DNA of 27,636 nucleotides from RGIG3009 sp964433065 (lineage in GTDB: Bacteria; Bacillota; Clostridia; Oscillospirales; Acutalibacteraceae). Shown piece after piece: positions 15,152 to 22,841 of this stretch (positions are counted from its first letter, which is position 1; every line of letters begins with the position of its first letter). The DNA is taken from the NCBI GenBank assembly GCA_964433065.1, contig CAYSPZ010000017.1, positions 1 through 27,636 of the forward strand, in the 5' to 3' direction. The notes under the pieces were generated by a model. That model saw only the letters and a program-made list of their open reading frames with translations, was not told the origin of the DNA and searched no databases. The position numbers were made by a program, and so were the translations under genes.

Positions 15152-16588
15152 ATGCCTGTCGTCTACTGCTTACTTGCCGCCATCGCGATGTTGATCGCGG
15201 TGGTACTCATCCGCACGCTGCGTTTTGTAAAAAAACCGCAACCGTCGATCGACGACCAATCGGTCGCTCTGGACGATGAACGGATCGTGTCCGCTTTGCA
15301 ACGGTTGGTACGTTGCAAGACCGTGTCATATTATCAACACGAGTTGGAAGACGATGCCGAATTTAATAAACTTATCGACCTGTTACCCACCTTGTATCCC
15401 GCAGTCTTCAGCACCTGTTCCTTGACCCGTTTGCCCGACCGCGCCTTATTGTTTCACTGGCAGGGCAATACCGCCGACCATCCTACCGTGTTGATGGCGC
15501 ACTATGACGTTGTCCCCGTCGAAGAAGATGGGTGGGAAAAACCGCCGTTTGACGGTATCATTGAAGACGGTGTTCTGTGGGGGCGCGGCACCCTGGATAC
15601 CAAGGTCACCTTTAACGGTATCCTGTTTGCCGCCGACACGTTGATCGCACAAGGCTTTGTCCCGCAAAACGACATCTACTTTGCCTTTTCGGGCGGCGAG
15701 GAAGTCAACGGGGACGGCGCTGTACATATCGTCAATTACTTCAAAGAAAACGGGATTCGACCCGCGTTGGTCGTCGATGAAGGCGGCGCGGTGGTGGAAA
15801 ACGTGTTCCCCGGTGTCAAACAACCGTGCGGTATGATCGGCATTGCGGAAAAAGGTATGCTCAACCTCACCTTCTCGCTTTGCGCAAACGGCGGACACGC
15901 ATCAGCGCCCGCACCGCATACACCGCTCGGCATTCTCTCCAAAGCGTGTTGCGACGTGGAAAACCACCCCTTCCCGTTTCAGATCACCAAACCTGCCGCC
16001 GCCATGTTCGATACGCTCGGTCGTCATTCGACCTTTCTGTACCGTATGATCTTTGCCAACCTATGGCTCTTCAAAGGCATCTTAAATCTTTTGTGCATCA
16101 AACAGGGCGGTGAAATGAACGCACTGTTGCGCACGACGGTTGCGTTCACCCAGGCGAGCGGCAGTGCGGCACCCAACGTGATCCCGCCCGCCTCTTCGTT
16201 TGTTGCCAACCTGCGGTTAAACCCCAACGATTCGGTCGACGGTGCGGTCGAGCGAATCCGCCGTACTATCCGAAACGACGCGATCGAATTGACGGTCGGC
16301 AGCAGTATGGAACCGAGCCCCGTATCGCAGATCGACTGCGAAGCGTGGGACAAGGTCGCGTACGCGGTTGCCAACACCTGGAAAGGTTGTTTGGTAACGC
16401 CGTATTTGATGGTCCAGTGTTCGGATAGCCGCCATTACCGCGACCTTTCGGATCACGTGTATCGCTTCTCGGCAATGGACTTGACCTCGGAAGAACGTCG
16501 CACCATTCACGGCAACAACGAACGGATCCGCCTGGAATCCGCCGTAAAAGCCACCGAGTTTTTTGTGCGCTTAATACGTCAATGCTAA
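15152..16588 (+). CDS. M20 family metallopeptidase with N-terminal membrane anchor (PM20D1/CPS1-like)
   Basis: This 478-residue dizinc hydrolase has metal ligands HYD (H117, D119), bridging D149 in GRGTLDTK, catalytic E183 with E184 in SGGEE, D209 in VVDEGG and H428 in DSRHYRDL. A dimerisation lid domain lies between about 225 and 345. An N-terminal hydrophobic helix (residues 3-20) probably anchors it in the membrane. That is as in the long PM20D1/CPS1 subgroup, which cleaves or forms N-acyl amino-acid and dipeptide bonds. It is coupled to the membrane protein gene (3-nt gap). The anchor and operon imply hydrolysis at the membrane of something moved by the two upstream proteins. Confidence 0.88.
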   Translation: MPVVYCLLAAIAMLIAVVLIRTLRFVKKPQPSIDDQSVALDDERIVSALQRLVRCKTVSYYQHELEDDAEFNKLIDLLPTLYPAVFSTCSLTRLPDRALLFHWQGNTADHPTVLMAHYDVVPVEEDGWEKPPFDGIIEDGVLWGRGTLDTKVTFNGILFAADTLIAQGFVPQNDIYFAFSGGEEVNGDGAVHIVNYFKENGIRPALVVDEGGAVVENVFPGVKQPCGMIGIAEKGMLNLTFSLCANGGHASAPAPHTPLGILSKACCDVENHPFPFQITKPAAAMFDTLGRHSTFLYRMIFANLWLFKGILNLLCIKQGGEMNALLRTTVAFTQASGSAAPNVIPPASSFVANLRLNPNDSVDGAVERIRRTIRNDAIELTVGSSMEPSPVSQIDCEAWDKVAYAVANTWKGCLVTPYLMVQCSDSRHYRDLSDHVYRFSAMDLTSEERRTIHGNNERIRLESAVKATEFFVRLIRQC

Positions 16589-16621
16589 AAGACGACCGCC
16601 GTTCAACGGCGGTCGTCTTTT
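16587..16621. terminator. bidirectional terminator between M20 peptidase and D,D-carboxypeptidase genes
   Basis: A 15-bp perfect stem (16587-16601 with 16607-16621, core GACGACCGCCG) is flanked by A-run and T-run. It therefore ends transcription from both convergent genes. Confidence 0.9.
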
Positions 16622-17858
16622 ATATACACAGAGCGGATATCAGTTTTTGGAGTGCTTTCCCAAAGGTCATTCGTCCGACCGCCTGCGCCGCGGTGATCGG
16701 ATAGGTCGCCAATACCGTATCTCCGAGCGAGAAGGTAACCGTCCCCAACTGTTGTCCTGCTTCCACAGGTGCTTCTACGTCGGAAGCCAGTTCGATCGAT
16801 CGAACGATCTGTTTTTCCTCTCCCTTTTTCACCAAAAACGGAGTCATTGTGTTAACCTGCGGGGTGACCAGTTCGCATTCGCCACGTAACACGGGGATCG
16901 GTGAAAGCGGAACGTCATCGATGGACGGCGTATATAAACTGTAATTGGCAAACCCGTAATCCAGCAATTTACGCGCACCGCCAAACCGCTCGTCGGTGGT
17001 ATCGCAACCAAGAATGACCGCGACAAACCCCAGCCCGTTACGTTCGGCGGTTGCCGACAGATTGTGTCCCGCCGCAGAGGTCGTACCCGTTTTGAGCCCC
17101 GTCGCGCCCGTATAAAAACGGATCAATTTATTGGTGTTAACGAGTTGCGACTTGCCGTCGCGTAAGGTATCCATCCAGATGGTGGTATATTGTTTGATCG
17201 CAGGATGCTTCATCAGTTCACGGGACATCAGGGCGACGTCGTTTGCACAGGAATACCCGTTATCGTCCAATCCACTGCAATCCAAAAACCGTGTATCCTG
17301 CATACCGAGTTCGGCGGCACGGATGTTCATTCGCTCGACAAATCCTTCGATCGAACCCGCAACGTGTTCCGCCAATGCCGCACACGCATCGTTCGCGGAT
17401 ACCACCGCCGCCGCTTTGAGCAGATCGTGAACCGTCATCATCTCACCCGGCTCCAACCAGATCTGCGATCCACCCATCGCCGCCGCTTCTGCGGAACAGG
17501 TCACGGTATCGGTATAATCGATCGCTCCGACGTCGATCGCTTCCATCACCAATAACAAGGTCATAATTTTGGTCACCGATGCGATCGGCAGATGCTCTTT
17601 ACTGTTTTTCTCGTACAGCACCGTCCCCGAATGAAGATCCATCAACACCGCCGATTTCCCGCCGATATTCAACGTTGATCCGTTGTTAATGGTGGGAATA
17701 GCCCACTCTTCGCTCAACGTTTCGGGCGCTTTGAGCGACATCAGTTGCTCTGCGCTTTCCCCCGATTCGGTATCCACGATCACGGCCTTTGCCGATACCG
17801 ACACCGAACACAGTAACATCAGAGCGCAAACCGCCGCTATCACACGTTTTTTCATCAT
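16620..17858 (-). CDS. dacF: D-alanyl-D-alanine carboxypeptidase (DacF/PBP5-type penicillin-binding protein)
   Basis: This 412-residue serine peptidase of family S11 has an N-terminal signal peptide (about 1-24). Active-site motifs are SVTK (nucleophile S94, K97), SAN (154-156) and KTG (256-258). The second, beta-rich PBP5-like C-terminal domain (about 305-390) is present. The C-terminal end is short and moderately hydrophobic and may serve as a weak membrane anchor. It trims the terminal D-Ala of peptidoglycan stem peptides outside the cell. Sporulating clostridia carry several such genes (dacA, dacB, dacF), so the symbol is tentative. A GGGGTGGAG site precedes the ATG. Confidence 0.92.
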   Translation of the reverse strand: MMKKRVIAAVCALMLLCSVSVSAKAVIVDTESGESAEQLMSLKAPETLSEEWAIPTINNGSTLNIGGKSAVLMDLHSGTVLYEKNSKEHLPIASVTKIMTLLLVMEAIDVGAIDYTDTVTCSAEAAAMGGSQIWLEPGEMMTVHDLLKAAAVVSANDACAALAEHVAGSIEGFVERMNIRAAELGMQDTRFLDCSGLDDNGYSCANDVALMSRELMKHPAIKQYTTIWMDTLRDGKSQLVNTNKLIRFYTGATGLKTGTTSAAGHNLSATAERNGLGFVAVILGCDTTDERFGGARKLLDYGFANYSLYTPSIDDVPLSPIPVLRGECELVTPQVNTMTPFLVKKGEEKQIVRSIELASDVEAPVEAGQQLGTVTFSLGDTVLATYPITAAQAVGRMTFGKALQKLISALCI

Positions 17859-17910
17859 TCTCCACCCCTTCGTACGCTACATCTTATGCGTCGACAGGCG
17901 CTGAATATGA

Positions 17911-17945
17911 CAAAAGCACCGTGTCGTATAGACACGGTGCTTACG
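17911..17945 (-). terminator. rho-independent terminator of prs
   Basis: A 10-bp perfect stem, GCACCGTGTC (17916-17925) with GACACGGTGC (17931-17940), is followed on the minus strand by TTTTG. Confidence 0.85.
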
Positions 17946-17952
17946 GTTTTTA

Positions 17953-19098
17953 TCAGGAGTGCTGCTCCAACAACTTTTTGATCTTCTGATGCGAATCGAT
18001 CAACGCACTGACCGACACGTCGTGGTTGAGCGCCGCAATAAAGTAGGCGATGTATTTGGACACGTCCACCTCGCAGAACCATTCGCGTTTTTTGAGTTCG
18101 TCCGAACGGTAGGTGAGGTTGGTACCGAGCACACCGTCGATGATGCCGTCTTTGAACGCCTGATCGAACTTCTCCAAACCATTGGTGAAGATCGCATAAG
18201 TCGCGTACGCAAAGATACGACCCGCCTTACGTTTTTTCAGTTCGTACGCGATATCCAGCATCGATTCACCCGACGAGATGATATCGTCGGCGATGAAGAT
18301 GTCTTTGCCTTCCACCGAGTTGCCGAGGTATTCGTGCGCCACGATGGGGTTACGACCGTTGACCACGTGCGCGTAGTCACGGCGTTTGTAGAACATACCG
18401 AGATCCACGCCGAGGGTGGACGCATAGTACATATTACGGTTCATCGCGCCTTCGTCAGGACTGATGATCATCATATTTTTGTAGTTATCCGCGACTTCGG
18501 GCCAGCGACGGAACATCGCTTTCAACACCTGATAGGCAGGAATGACGTTATCAAAGCCCATCAGCGGCACCGCATTCTGAACGCGGGGATCGTGCGCGTC
18601 AAAGGTCAGAATGTTGGAAACACCCATCTGTTCGAGTTCTTGCAACGCCACGGCGCAGTCAAGCGATTCACGATAGTTACGACGATGTTGTCTGCCGCCG
18701 AACAGGATCGGCATAATGACGTTGATGCGATGCGCTTTACCGCCCGCCGCCTGAATGATACGTTTCAGATCTTGAAAATGATCGTCGGGAGACATCGAAT
18801 TTTCGGACCCGAAGATCTTGTATTTGCAATTGTAGTTGCCGACGTCCACCAAAATAAACAGATCGTCGCCGCGAATGCTGGATTTGATCAATCCTTTACC
18901 GTCGCCCGACGAGAAACGCGGACATTCGGCAGGAATTAAAAACGTATCCTGCGCACGACCGCTTTTTGCCGCCCAATCGGTCAGATAATAATTGATCTTT
19001 GCCGCCAATTCCTCCGTACCGGGTTGGGCAATAATGCTCAGCGGTGCTACCTGATTCGGCATCGAAAATACAGTTTCGCTCGTCAAACCTTCTACCAT
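17953..19098 (-). CDS. prs: ribose-phosphate pyrophosphokinase (PRPP synthetase), divergent clostridial type
   Basis: This 381-residue enzyme makes PRPP from ribose 5-phosphate and ATP for purine, pyrimidine, His and Trp synthesis. It is longer than the usual 310-330 residues. Key sites are changed from the common class I forms. The ribose-phosphate region reads FDAHDPRVQNAVPL instead of DLHxxQIQGFF, and the PRPP loop reads ADDIISSGES instead of VDDxxDTGGT. The catalytic loop carries FYKRRDYAHVV. GGRQHRRNYRESLDC (about 155-170) is typical of the clostridial subgroup as I know it. An AGGGGGA site precedes the ATG. Its probable promoter is the extended -10 at the end of the palindromic repeat. 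Confidence 0.88.
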   Translation of the reverse strand: MVEGLTSETVFSMPNQVAPLSIIAQPGTEELAAKINYYLTDWAAKSGRAQDTFLIPAECPRFSSGDGKGLIKSSIRGDDLFILVDVGNYNCKYKIFGSENSMSPDDHFQDLKRIIQAAGGKAHRINVIMPILFGGRQHRRNYRESLDCAVALQELEQMGVSNILTFDAHDPRVQNAVPLMGFDNVIPAYQVLKAMFRRWPEVADNYKNMMIISPDEGAMNRNMYYASTLGVDLGMFYKRRDYAHVVNGRNPIVAHEYLGNSVEGKDIFIADDIISSGESMLDIAYELKKRKAGRIFAYATYAIFTNGLEKFDQAFKDGIIDGVLGTNLTYRSDELKKREWFCEVDVSKYIAYFIAALNHDVSVSALIDSHQKIKKLLEQHS

Positions 19099-19137
19099 TT
19101 TGACAGTCCCCCTAAATGAGTAATCTTTCTAAGTCGC

Positions 19138-19146
19138 ATTATATCA
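19138..19146 (-). promoter_or_regulatory. extended -10 promoter facing prs, at the repeat-element boundary
   Basis: On the minus strand TGATATAAT matches the extended -10 consensus exactly, and no convincing -35 accompanies it. Predicted start near 19131 gives a leader of about 33 nt before prs. ATTATA at 19138-19143 is the left boundary of repeat copy 2. The arrangement is identical to that upstream of the RluA-type gene. Confidence 0.6.
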
Positions 19147-19295
19147 TAAACCCAAAGGCGACAGACTTTGAAACTGCGTAGCAGTTGCCGCACCGCAGTG
19201 CGGCGGTTTAATGATACAATTTTCTCGAACGAAGATCTCTGATCTTCAAACGCAAATGCGTTTCGACGGCGTACCACCGCCGTCGGTTCGAGGTC
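19144..19295 (+). repeat. palindromic multi-hairpin repeat element, full copy 2
   Basis: This is the second 152-nt copy of the element at 7076-7227, in the same orientation. It is bounded by ATTATA at 19138-19143 and 19296-19301. It has five substitutions relative to copy 1. Two are in hairpin loops (HP1 GAA to GTA, HP4 GAAT to AAAT), one is in the spacer before HP3, and two are near the right end. All ten stem arms are unchanged. Confidence 0.92.
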
Positions 19296-19372
19296 ATTAT
19301 ACCACACATTTCAGCAGAAAGAAACAATATTTTTCGATTTTATCATATTTTTTGAAATTTTTTCTTTTACAG

Positions 19373-19402
19373 TAGACTTTTTAAGCCATAATACGGTATA
19401 CT
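19373..19402 (+). promoter_or_regulatory. candidate promoter of hflX
   Basis: TAGACT (19373-19378), an 18-nt spacer and TATACT (19397-19402) lie in an AT-rich stretch 33 nt before the hflX start codon. Confidence 0.5.
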
Positions 19403-19435
19403 GTACATTAAAGTGATCGATTAAAGGAGTTACTT

Positions 19436-20701
19436 ATGCCATCATTGGATATCACCAACGAAGAAGTCGTACGCGAAAAGGCGATACTGGTCGGCATCGA
19501 TACGGGAGAATTTGATATCGACTCGTCACTGAACGAACTTGCCGAACTCGCCGACACCGCCGGTGCGGACGTGATCGCTACCCTCACCCAAAAACGCGAC
19601 GCGCTTGACAAAGCGACCGCGCTCGGCAGCGGTCGTCTTGAAGAACTGGCACAGATCGCAAGGGCGCAGGAATCGGATCTCGTCATTTTCGATTGTGAAC
19701 TGACCGCCACCCAACAACGTAATTTAGAGGACGCTCTTCCCTGCCGTGTGGTGGATCGCACCCTGCTGATACTGGATATTTTCGCGGGTCGCGCCCGTTC
19801 GGCGGAAGGTCGGTTACAGGTGGAACTCGCTCAACTGCAATACCTGTTACCACGTCTTGCGGGACAAGGTACCGCCCTGTCACGACAGGGCGGCGGTATC
19901 GGTACACGCGGCCCCGGTGAAACCAAACTCGAAAGTGATAAACGACATATCCGCCGTCGCATTCAAGCACTAAAACGGCAATTACAAGAAGTGGAAAAAC
20001 AACGCCATCTCCGCCGCGAACGTCGCCGCAAAGACGATCTGGCAACGGTAGCGGTGGTAGGATACACCAATGCGGGAAAATCCACCTTAATGAACCGTCT
20101 GACCGACGCAGGTGTGTTGGCGGAAGATCGTCTGTTTGCCACCCTCGACACCACCGCCCGCTCGCTAAAACTGCCCGACGGCAGAACCGTGTTATTGGTC
20201 GACACGGTCGGATTGGTACGCCGTCTTCCCCACCATTTGGTCGATGCGTTCCATTCCACGCTGGAAGAAGCCGCACTCGCCGACGTCATCATCAACCTGT
20301 GCGATGCATCCAACCCCGAAGCGGACGAACATCTCGCAGTAACGCGCGATCTGTTGCAAAAGCTCGGTTGTGCCGATCGCCCGATCCTGACCGTTTTCAA
20401 CAAATGCGATCGGATAGACACGATCACCGATATTGACCTCGGCGATACCCGTTCATTGCGGATCAGTGCCATCACGGGTGACGGAATCGATCACCTGCTA
20501 CAAAGCATCGCCGAAGCACTCCCGCCCGACCGCCGTAAGGTCACCGTACTGTTCCCGTTCGATAAAGGCGCTCTGGCAGGACAATGCCGACGTGAGGGTG
20601 CGGTCGAGTCGGAAGAATACGTAGAAAACGGCTTAAAAATGACCGTGACACTCGGTGTCAAATTACTGGATACCGTAAAAGAATATATCGTCGAAGAATA
20701 A
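19436..20701 (+). CDS. hflX: GTPase HflX
   Basis: This 421-residue ribosome-associated GTPase has an N-terminal HflX domain (about 15-160) with the glycine-rich GGGIGTRGPGETKLESD. A basic coiled-coil linker follows (about 165-200, rich in Arg, Gln and Glu). The G domain has G1 GYTNAGKST (209-217), G3 DTVG (256-259) and G4 NKCD (322-325). HflX binds the 50S subunit and splits or rescues stalled ribosomes, notably after heat or antibiotic stress. AAGGAG at 19423-19428 supports the ATG. It is divergent from prs across repeat copy 2. Confidence 0.95.
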   Translation: MPSLDITNEEVVREKAILVGIDTGEFDIDSSLNELAELADTAGADVIATLTQKRDALDKATALGSGRLEELAQIARAQESDLVIFDCELTATQQRNLEDALPCRVVDRTLLILDIFAGRARSAEGRLQVELAQLQYLLPRLAGQGTALSRQGGGIGTRGPGETKLESDKRHIRRRIQALKRQLQEVEKQRHLRRERRRKDDLATVAVVGYTNAGKSTLMNRLTDAGVLAEDRLFATLDTTARSLKLPDGRTVLLVDTVGLVRRLPHHLVDAFHSTLEEAALADVIINLCDASNPEADEHLAVTRDLLQKLGCADRPILTVFNKCDRIDTITDIDLGDTRSLRISAITGDGIDHLLQSIAEALPPDRRKVTVLFPFDKGALAGQCRREGAVESEEYVENGLKMTVTLGVKLLDTVKEYIVEE

Positions 20702-20712
20702 CGCAGTTTTGC

Positions 20713-20741
20713 TTGTTTTTTGAAACAAGTTGTGCTATCAT
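20713..20741 (+). promoter_or_regulatory. promoter of the oxidoreductase pair
   Basis: TTGTTT (20713-20718), a 17-nt spacer and TATCAT (20736-20741) are present. The sequence CTTGTTT...GAAACAAG (20712-20729) overlapping the -35 and spacer is an inverted repeat. It could be an operator or a weak hflX terminator. Confidence 0.5.
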
Positions 20742-20772
20742 AAGGTAAGTTTGTAAACACGGGGGAATCACT

Positions 20773-21819
20773 ATGAAAAAAAAAGTTGCCGTCATCGGTT
20801 ACGGCGGTCAAGGTGCTTGGCACTGCTCACAGATCATCAAAAGCGACGTCGTGCAGTTAGCCGGTATTTTCGATATCAAAGAAACACGTTGTCAAGTCGC
20901 GCGCGACAATCAAATTAAGGTCTATCCTTCGGCTCGGGCGGTCTTTGAAGATCCCGCAGTCGATATCGTGGTGGTCGCCACCCCCAACGACGTTCACGAA
21001 CAACTGGTCGTGGACGCTCTGTCCGCGGGTAAATCGGTCATTTGTGAAAAACCGGTCGCGTTATCCGTTTTGGAATTTGACCGTATGACCGCTGCCGCCG
21101 AACAACACGGTACCCATCTGTTCGTACACCAGAACCGCCGTTGGGACGTGGATTTTCTGGCGGTCAAACAGGTCATCGAAAGCGGCGAGATCGGCGATGT
21201 CATCCGCATCGAATCCCGTATTCACGGTTCGCGCGGCATTCCCAGTGACTGGCGTTGCCACAAAGAACCCGGCGGCGGTATGATCTTAGACTGGGGCGTT
21301 CATCTCATTGACCAGATGTTACAACTCATCCCCGACCCCATCGTCGGTGTCAACTGCGTGACCACCCACATCACCAACAACGAAGTGGACGACGGTTTCC
21401 GTCTGGAACTCGATTTTGCTACCGGCAAGACCGCTCACGTAGAGGTCGGTACCTATAACTTCCTCGCCATGCCGCGTTTTTATATGCAATGCCAAAACGG
21501 TTCGTTGTACCTGACCGATTGGCAACAATCGGCGCACGTGGCAAAACTCACCCGCTGGATCGAAAAGGACGTTACCCCCGTCCAGAATGCCGCGGGTATT
21601 ACCAAAACGATGGCGCCGCGTGACCATCTCACACTGAACGAATACGATATCCCCCGTCTTTCCAGTGACGTACATACCTTTTATCATAACGTCTGTGCCA
21701 CCATCGACGGTACGGAAGAAGCCCTCATCAAAAACCGCGAAGTGCGCCGCGTATTGTGCGTGATGGAAGCGTGTTTCACTTCCGCTGAACAACACGCCAC
21801 CCTTTCGGTGACGATATGA
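20773..21819 (+). CDS. Gfo/Idh/MocA family NAD(P)-dependent oxidoreductase (first of pair)
   Basis: This 348-residue protein has an N-terminal Rossmann fold with VIGYGGQG (8-14 region) and the family's EKP signature (92-94, catalytic Lys 93). HQNRRWDVDF follows, then GGGMILDWGVHLIDQM in the C-terminal substrate domain. The His in the latter is the usual catalytic or substrate-contacting residue. Enzymes of this family oxidise or reduce sugars and cyclitols such as myo-inositol or glucose derivatives. The ATG is preceded by GGGGGA. It overlaps the next oxidoreductase gene by 4 nt (ATGA), which shows translational coupling. A LacI regulator follows convergently, which fits carbohydrate use. Confidence 0.9.
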   Translation: MKKKVAVIGYGGQGAWHCSQIIKSDVVQLAGIFDIKETRCQVARDNQIKVYPSARAVFEDPAVDIVVVATPNDVHEQLVVDALSAGKSVICEKPVALSVLEFDRMTAAAEQHGTHLFVHQNRRWDVDFLAVKQVIESGEIGDVIRIESRIHGSRGIPSDWRCHKEPGGGMILDWGVHLIDQMLQLIPDPIVGVNCVTTHITNNEVDDGFRLELDFATGKTAHVEVGTYNFLAMPRFYMQCQNGSLYLTDWQQSAHVAKLTRWIEKDVTPVQNAAGITKTMAPRDHLTLNEYDIPRLSSDVHTFYHNVCATIDGTEEALIKNREVRRVLCVMEACFTSAEQHATLSVTI

Positions 21820-22799
21820 TCGGCCTCGCCACCATCGGTACGGGTTGGATCACCGAATCGTTTCTTAATGCCGCCGCGCTTTCCGGTCGCTTTGAACATC
21901 GGGCAGTCTACTCGCGTTCATACGACAAAGCGGCGGCTTTTGCCGCGCGTGTCGGGTGTCACGGTACGATCTATACCGACCTTCTCGCTCTTGCCGCCGA
22001 TCCGACGATCGACGCGGTATATATCGCCTCCCCCAACGCGCTTCACTATTCACAGAGCAAATTGTTTTTACAACACAAAAAACACGTCATCTGTGAAAAG
22101 CCCGTCACCTTGACGGCGGATGAGTACCGCGAATTAAAGGCCCTTGCCGATCAAAACGGTTGCATCTATATGGAAGCCATTATGTCGCGGCACAGTCCTT
22201 GCCGCGATACGGTTTTACAAAACGTCAGATCGCTCGGCAACACGGTGATGGCGCGTTTCGATTTCTGCCAACGTTCCTCGCGGTACGACGCATACCGTCG
22301 CGGCGAACTCCCCAACGTGTTTAACGTCGCGCTCGGCGGCGGTTCACTCTCGGATCTTGGCATTTACTGCGTCTGGTGCGCCGTTGATCTGTTCGGTATG
22401 CCGCGTAGCATCTCCGCCACCGCCGTGTTGGACGAAAACGGCACCGATCTTTCGGGCAGTGCCACTTTTGAATACGACGGATTTTGCGCCGTGCTCACCT
22501 ATTCCAAATGCGGCGAGTCGTCCGTCCGTAGCGAGATCATCGGCGATCGCGGCACCTTAACGCTTGGCAGTATTTCAATGTACGCGGACGGTGCGTTGAT
22601 CCGCGACACCGCACGCCCCCTTCCCACCGCCGACCGCGATCACGTTATGTGCGGTGAGGCGGTCGCCTTTGCCGATTACATCGAACATCCTGACACGTTT
22701 GCCGATGCGTATGCGGCAGTGTCCTCGCAAACCGAAACCGTGCGTGTGTGTATCGATCAAATCGCCAAACAGTCACACATACACTATTCTTCTTTATAA
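21816..22799 (+). CDS. Gfo/Idh/MocA family NAD(P)-dependent oxidoreductase (second of pair)
   Basis: This 327-residue member of the same superfamily is clearly diverged from its neighbour. The Rossmann motif is TIGTGWITESF (7-17), EKP lies at 94-96, and GGGSLSDLGIYCVW comes later with Tyr where the first protein has His. This fits the dihydrodiol-dehydrogenase/glucose-fructose oxidoreductase-like branch. The ATG start overlaps the stop of the first gene. The two enzymes may act in successive oxidation and reduction steps, such as sugar epimerisation through a keto intermediate. The substrate is unknown. Confidence 0.88.
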   Translation: MIGLATIGTGWITESFLNAAALSGRFEHRAVYSRSYDKAAAFAARVGCHGTIYTDLLALAADPTIDAVYIASPNALHYSQSKLFLQHKKHVICEKPVTLTADEYRELKALADQNGCIYMEAIMSRHSPCRDTVLQNVRSLGNTVMARFDFCQRSSRYDAYRRGELPNVFNVALGGGSLSDLGIYCVWCAVDLFGMPRSISATAVLDENGTDLSGSATFEYDGFCAVLTYSKCGESSVRSEIIGDRGTLTLGSISMYADGALIRDTARPLPTADRDHVMCGEAVAFADYIEHPDTFADAYAAVSSQTETVRVCIDQIAKQSHIHYSSL

Positions 22800-22807
22800 T
22801 GTAAACA

Positions 22808-22838
22808 AAGCGCGTGTGTTCTCAAAACACACGCGCTT
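22808..22838. terminator. bidirectional terminator between oxidoreductase and LacI genes
   Basis: A 13-bp perfect stem, AAGCGCGTGTGTT (22808-22820) with AACACACGCGCTT (22826-22838), lies between convergent stop codons. Confidence 0.85.
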
Positions 22839-22841
22839 ATT

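Noticed and set aside
17959..18939. Long plus-strand frame (326 codons) opposite prs
   Set aside because: It mirrors the prs coding frame, has no recognisable protein features and no ribosome binding site. It is a shadow of the codon bias in prs.
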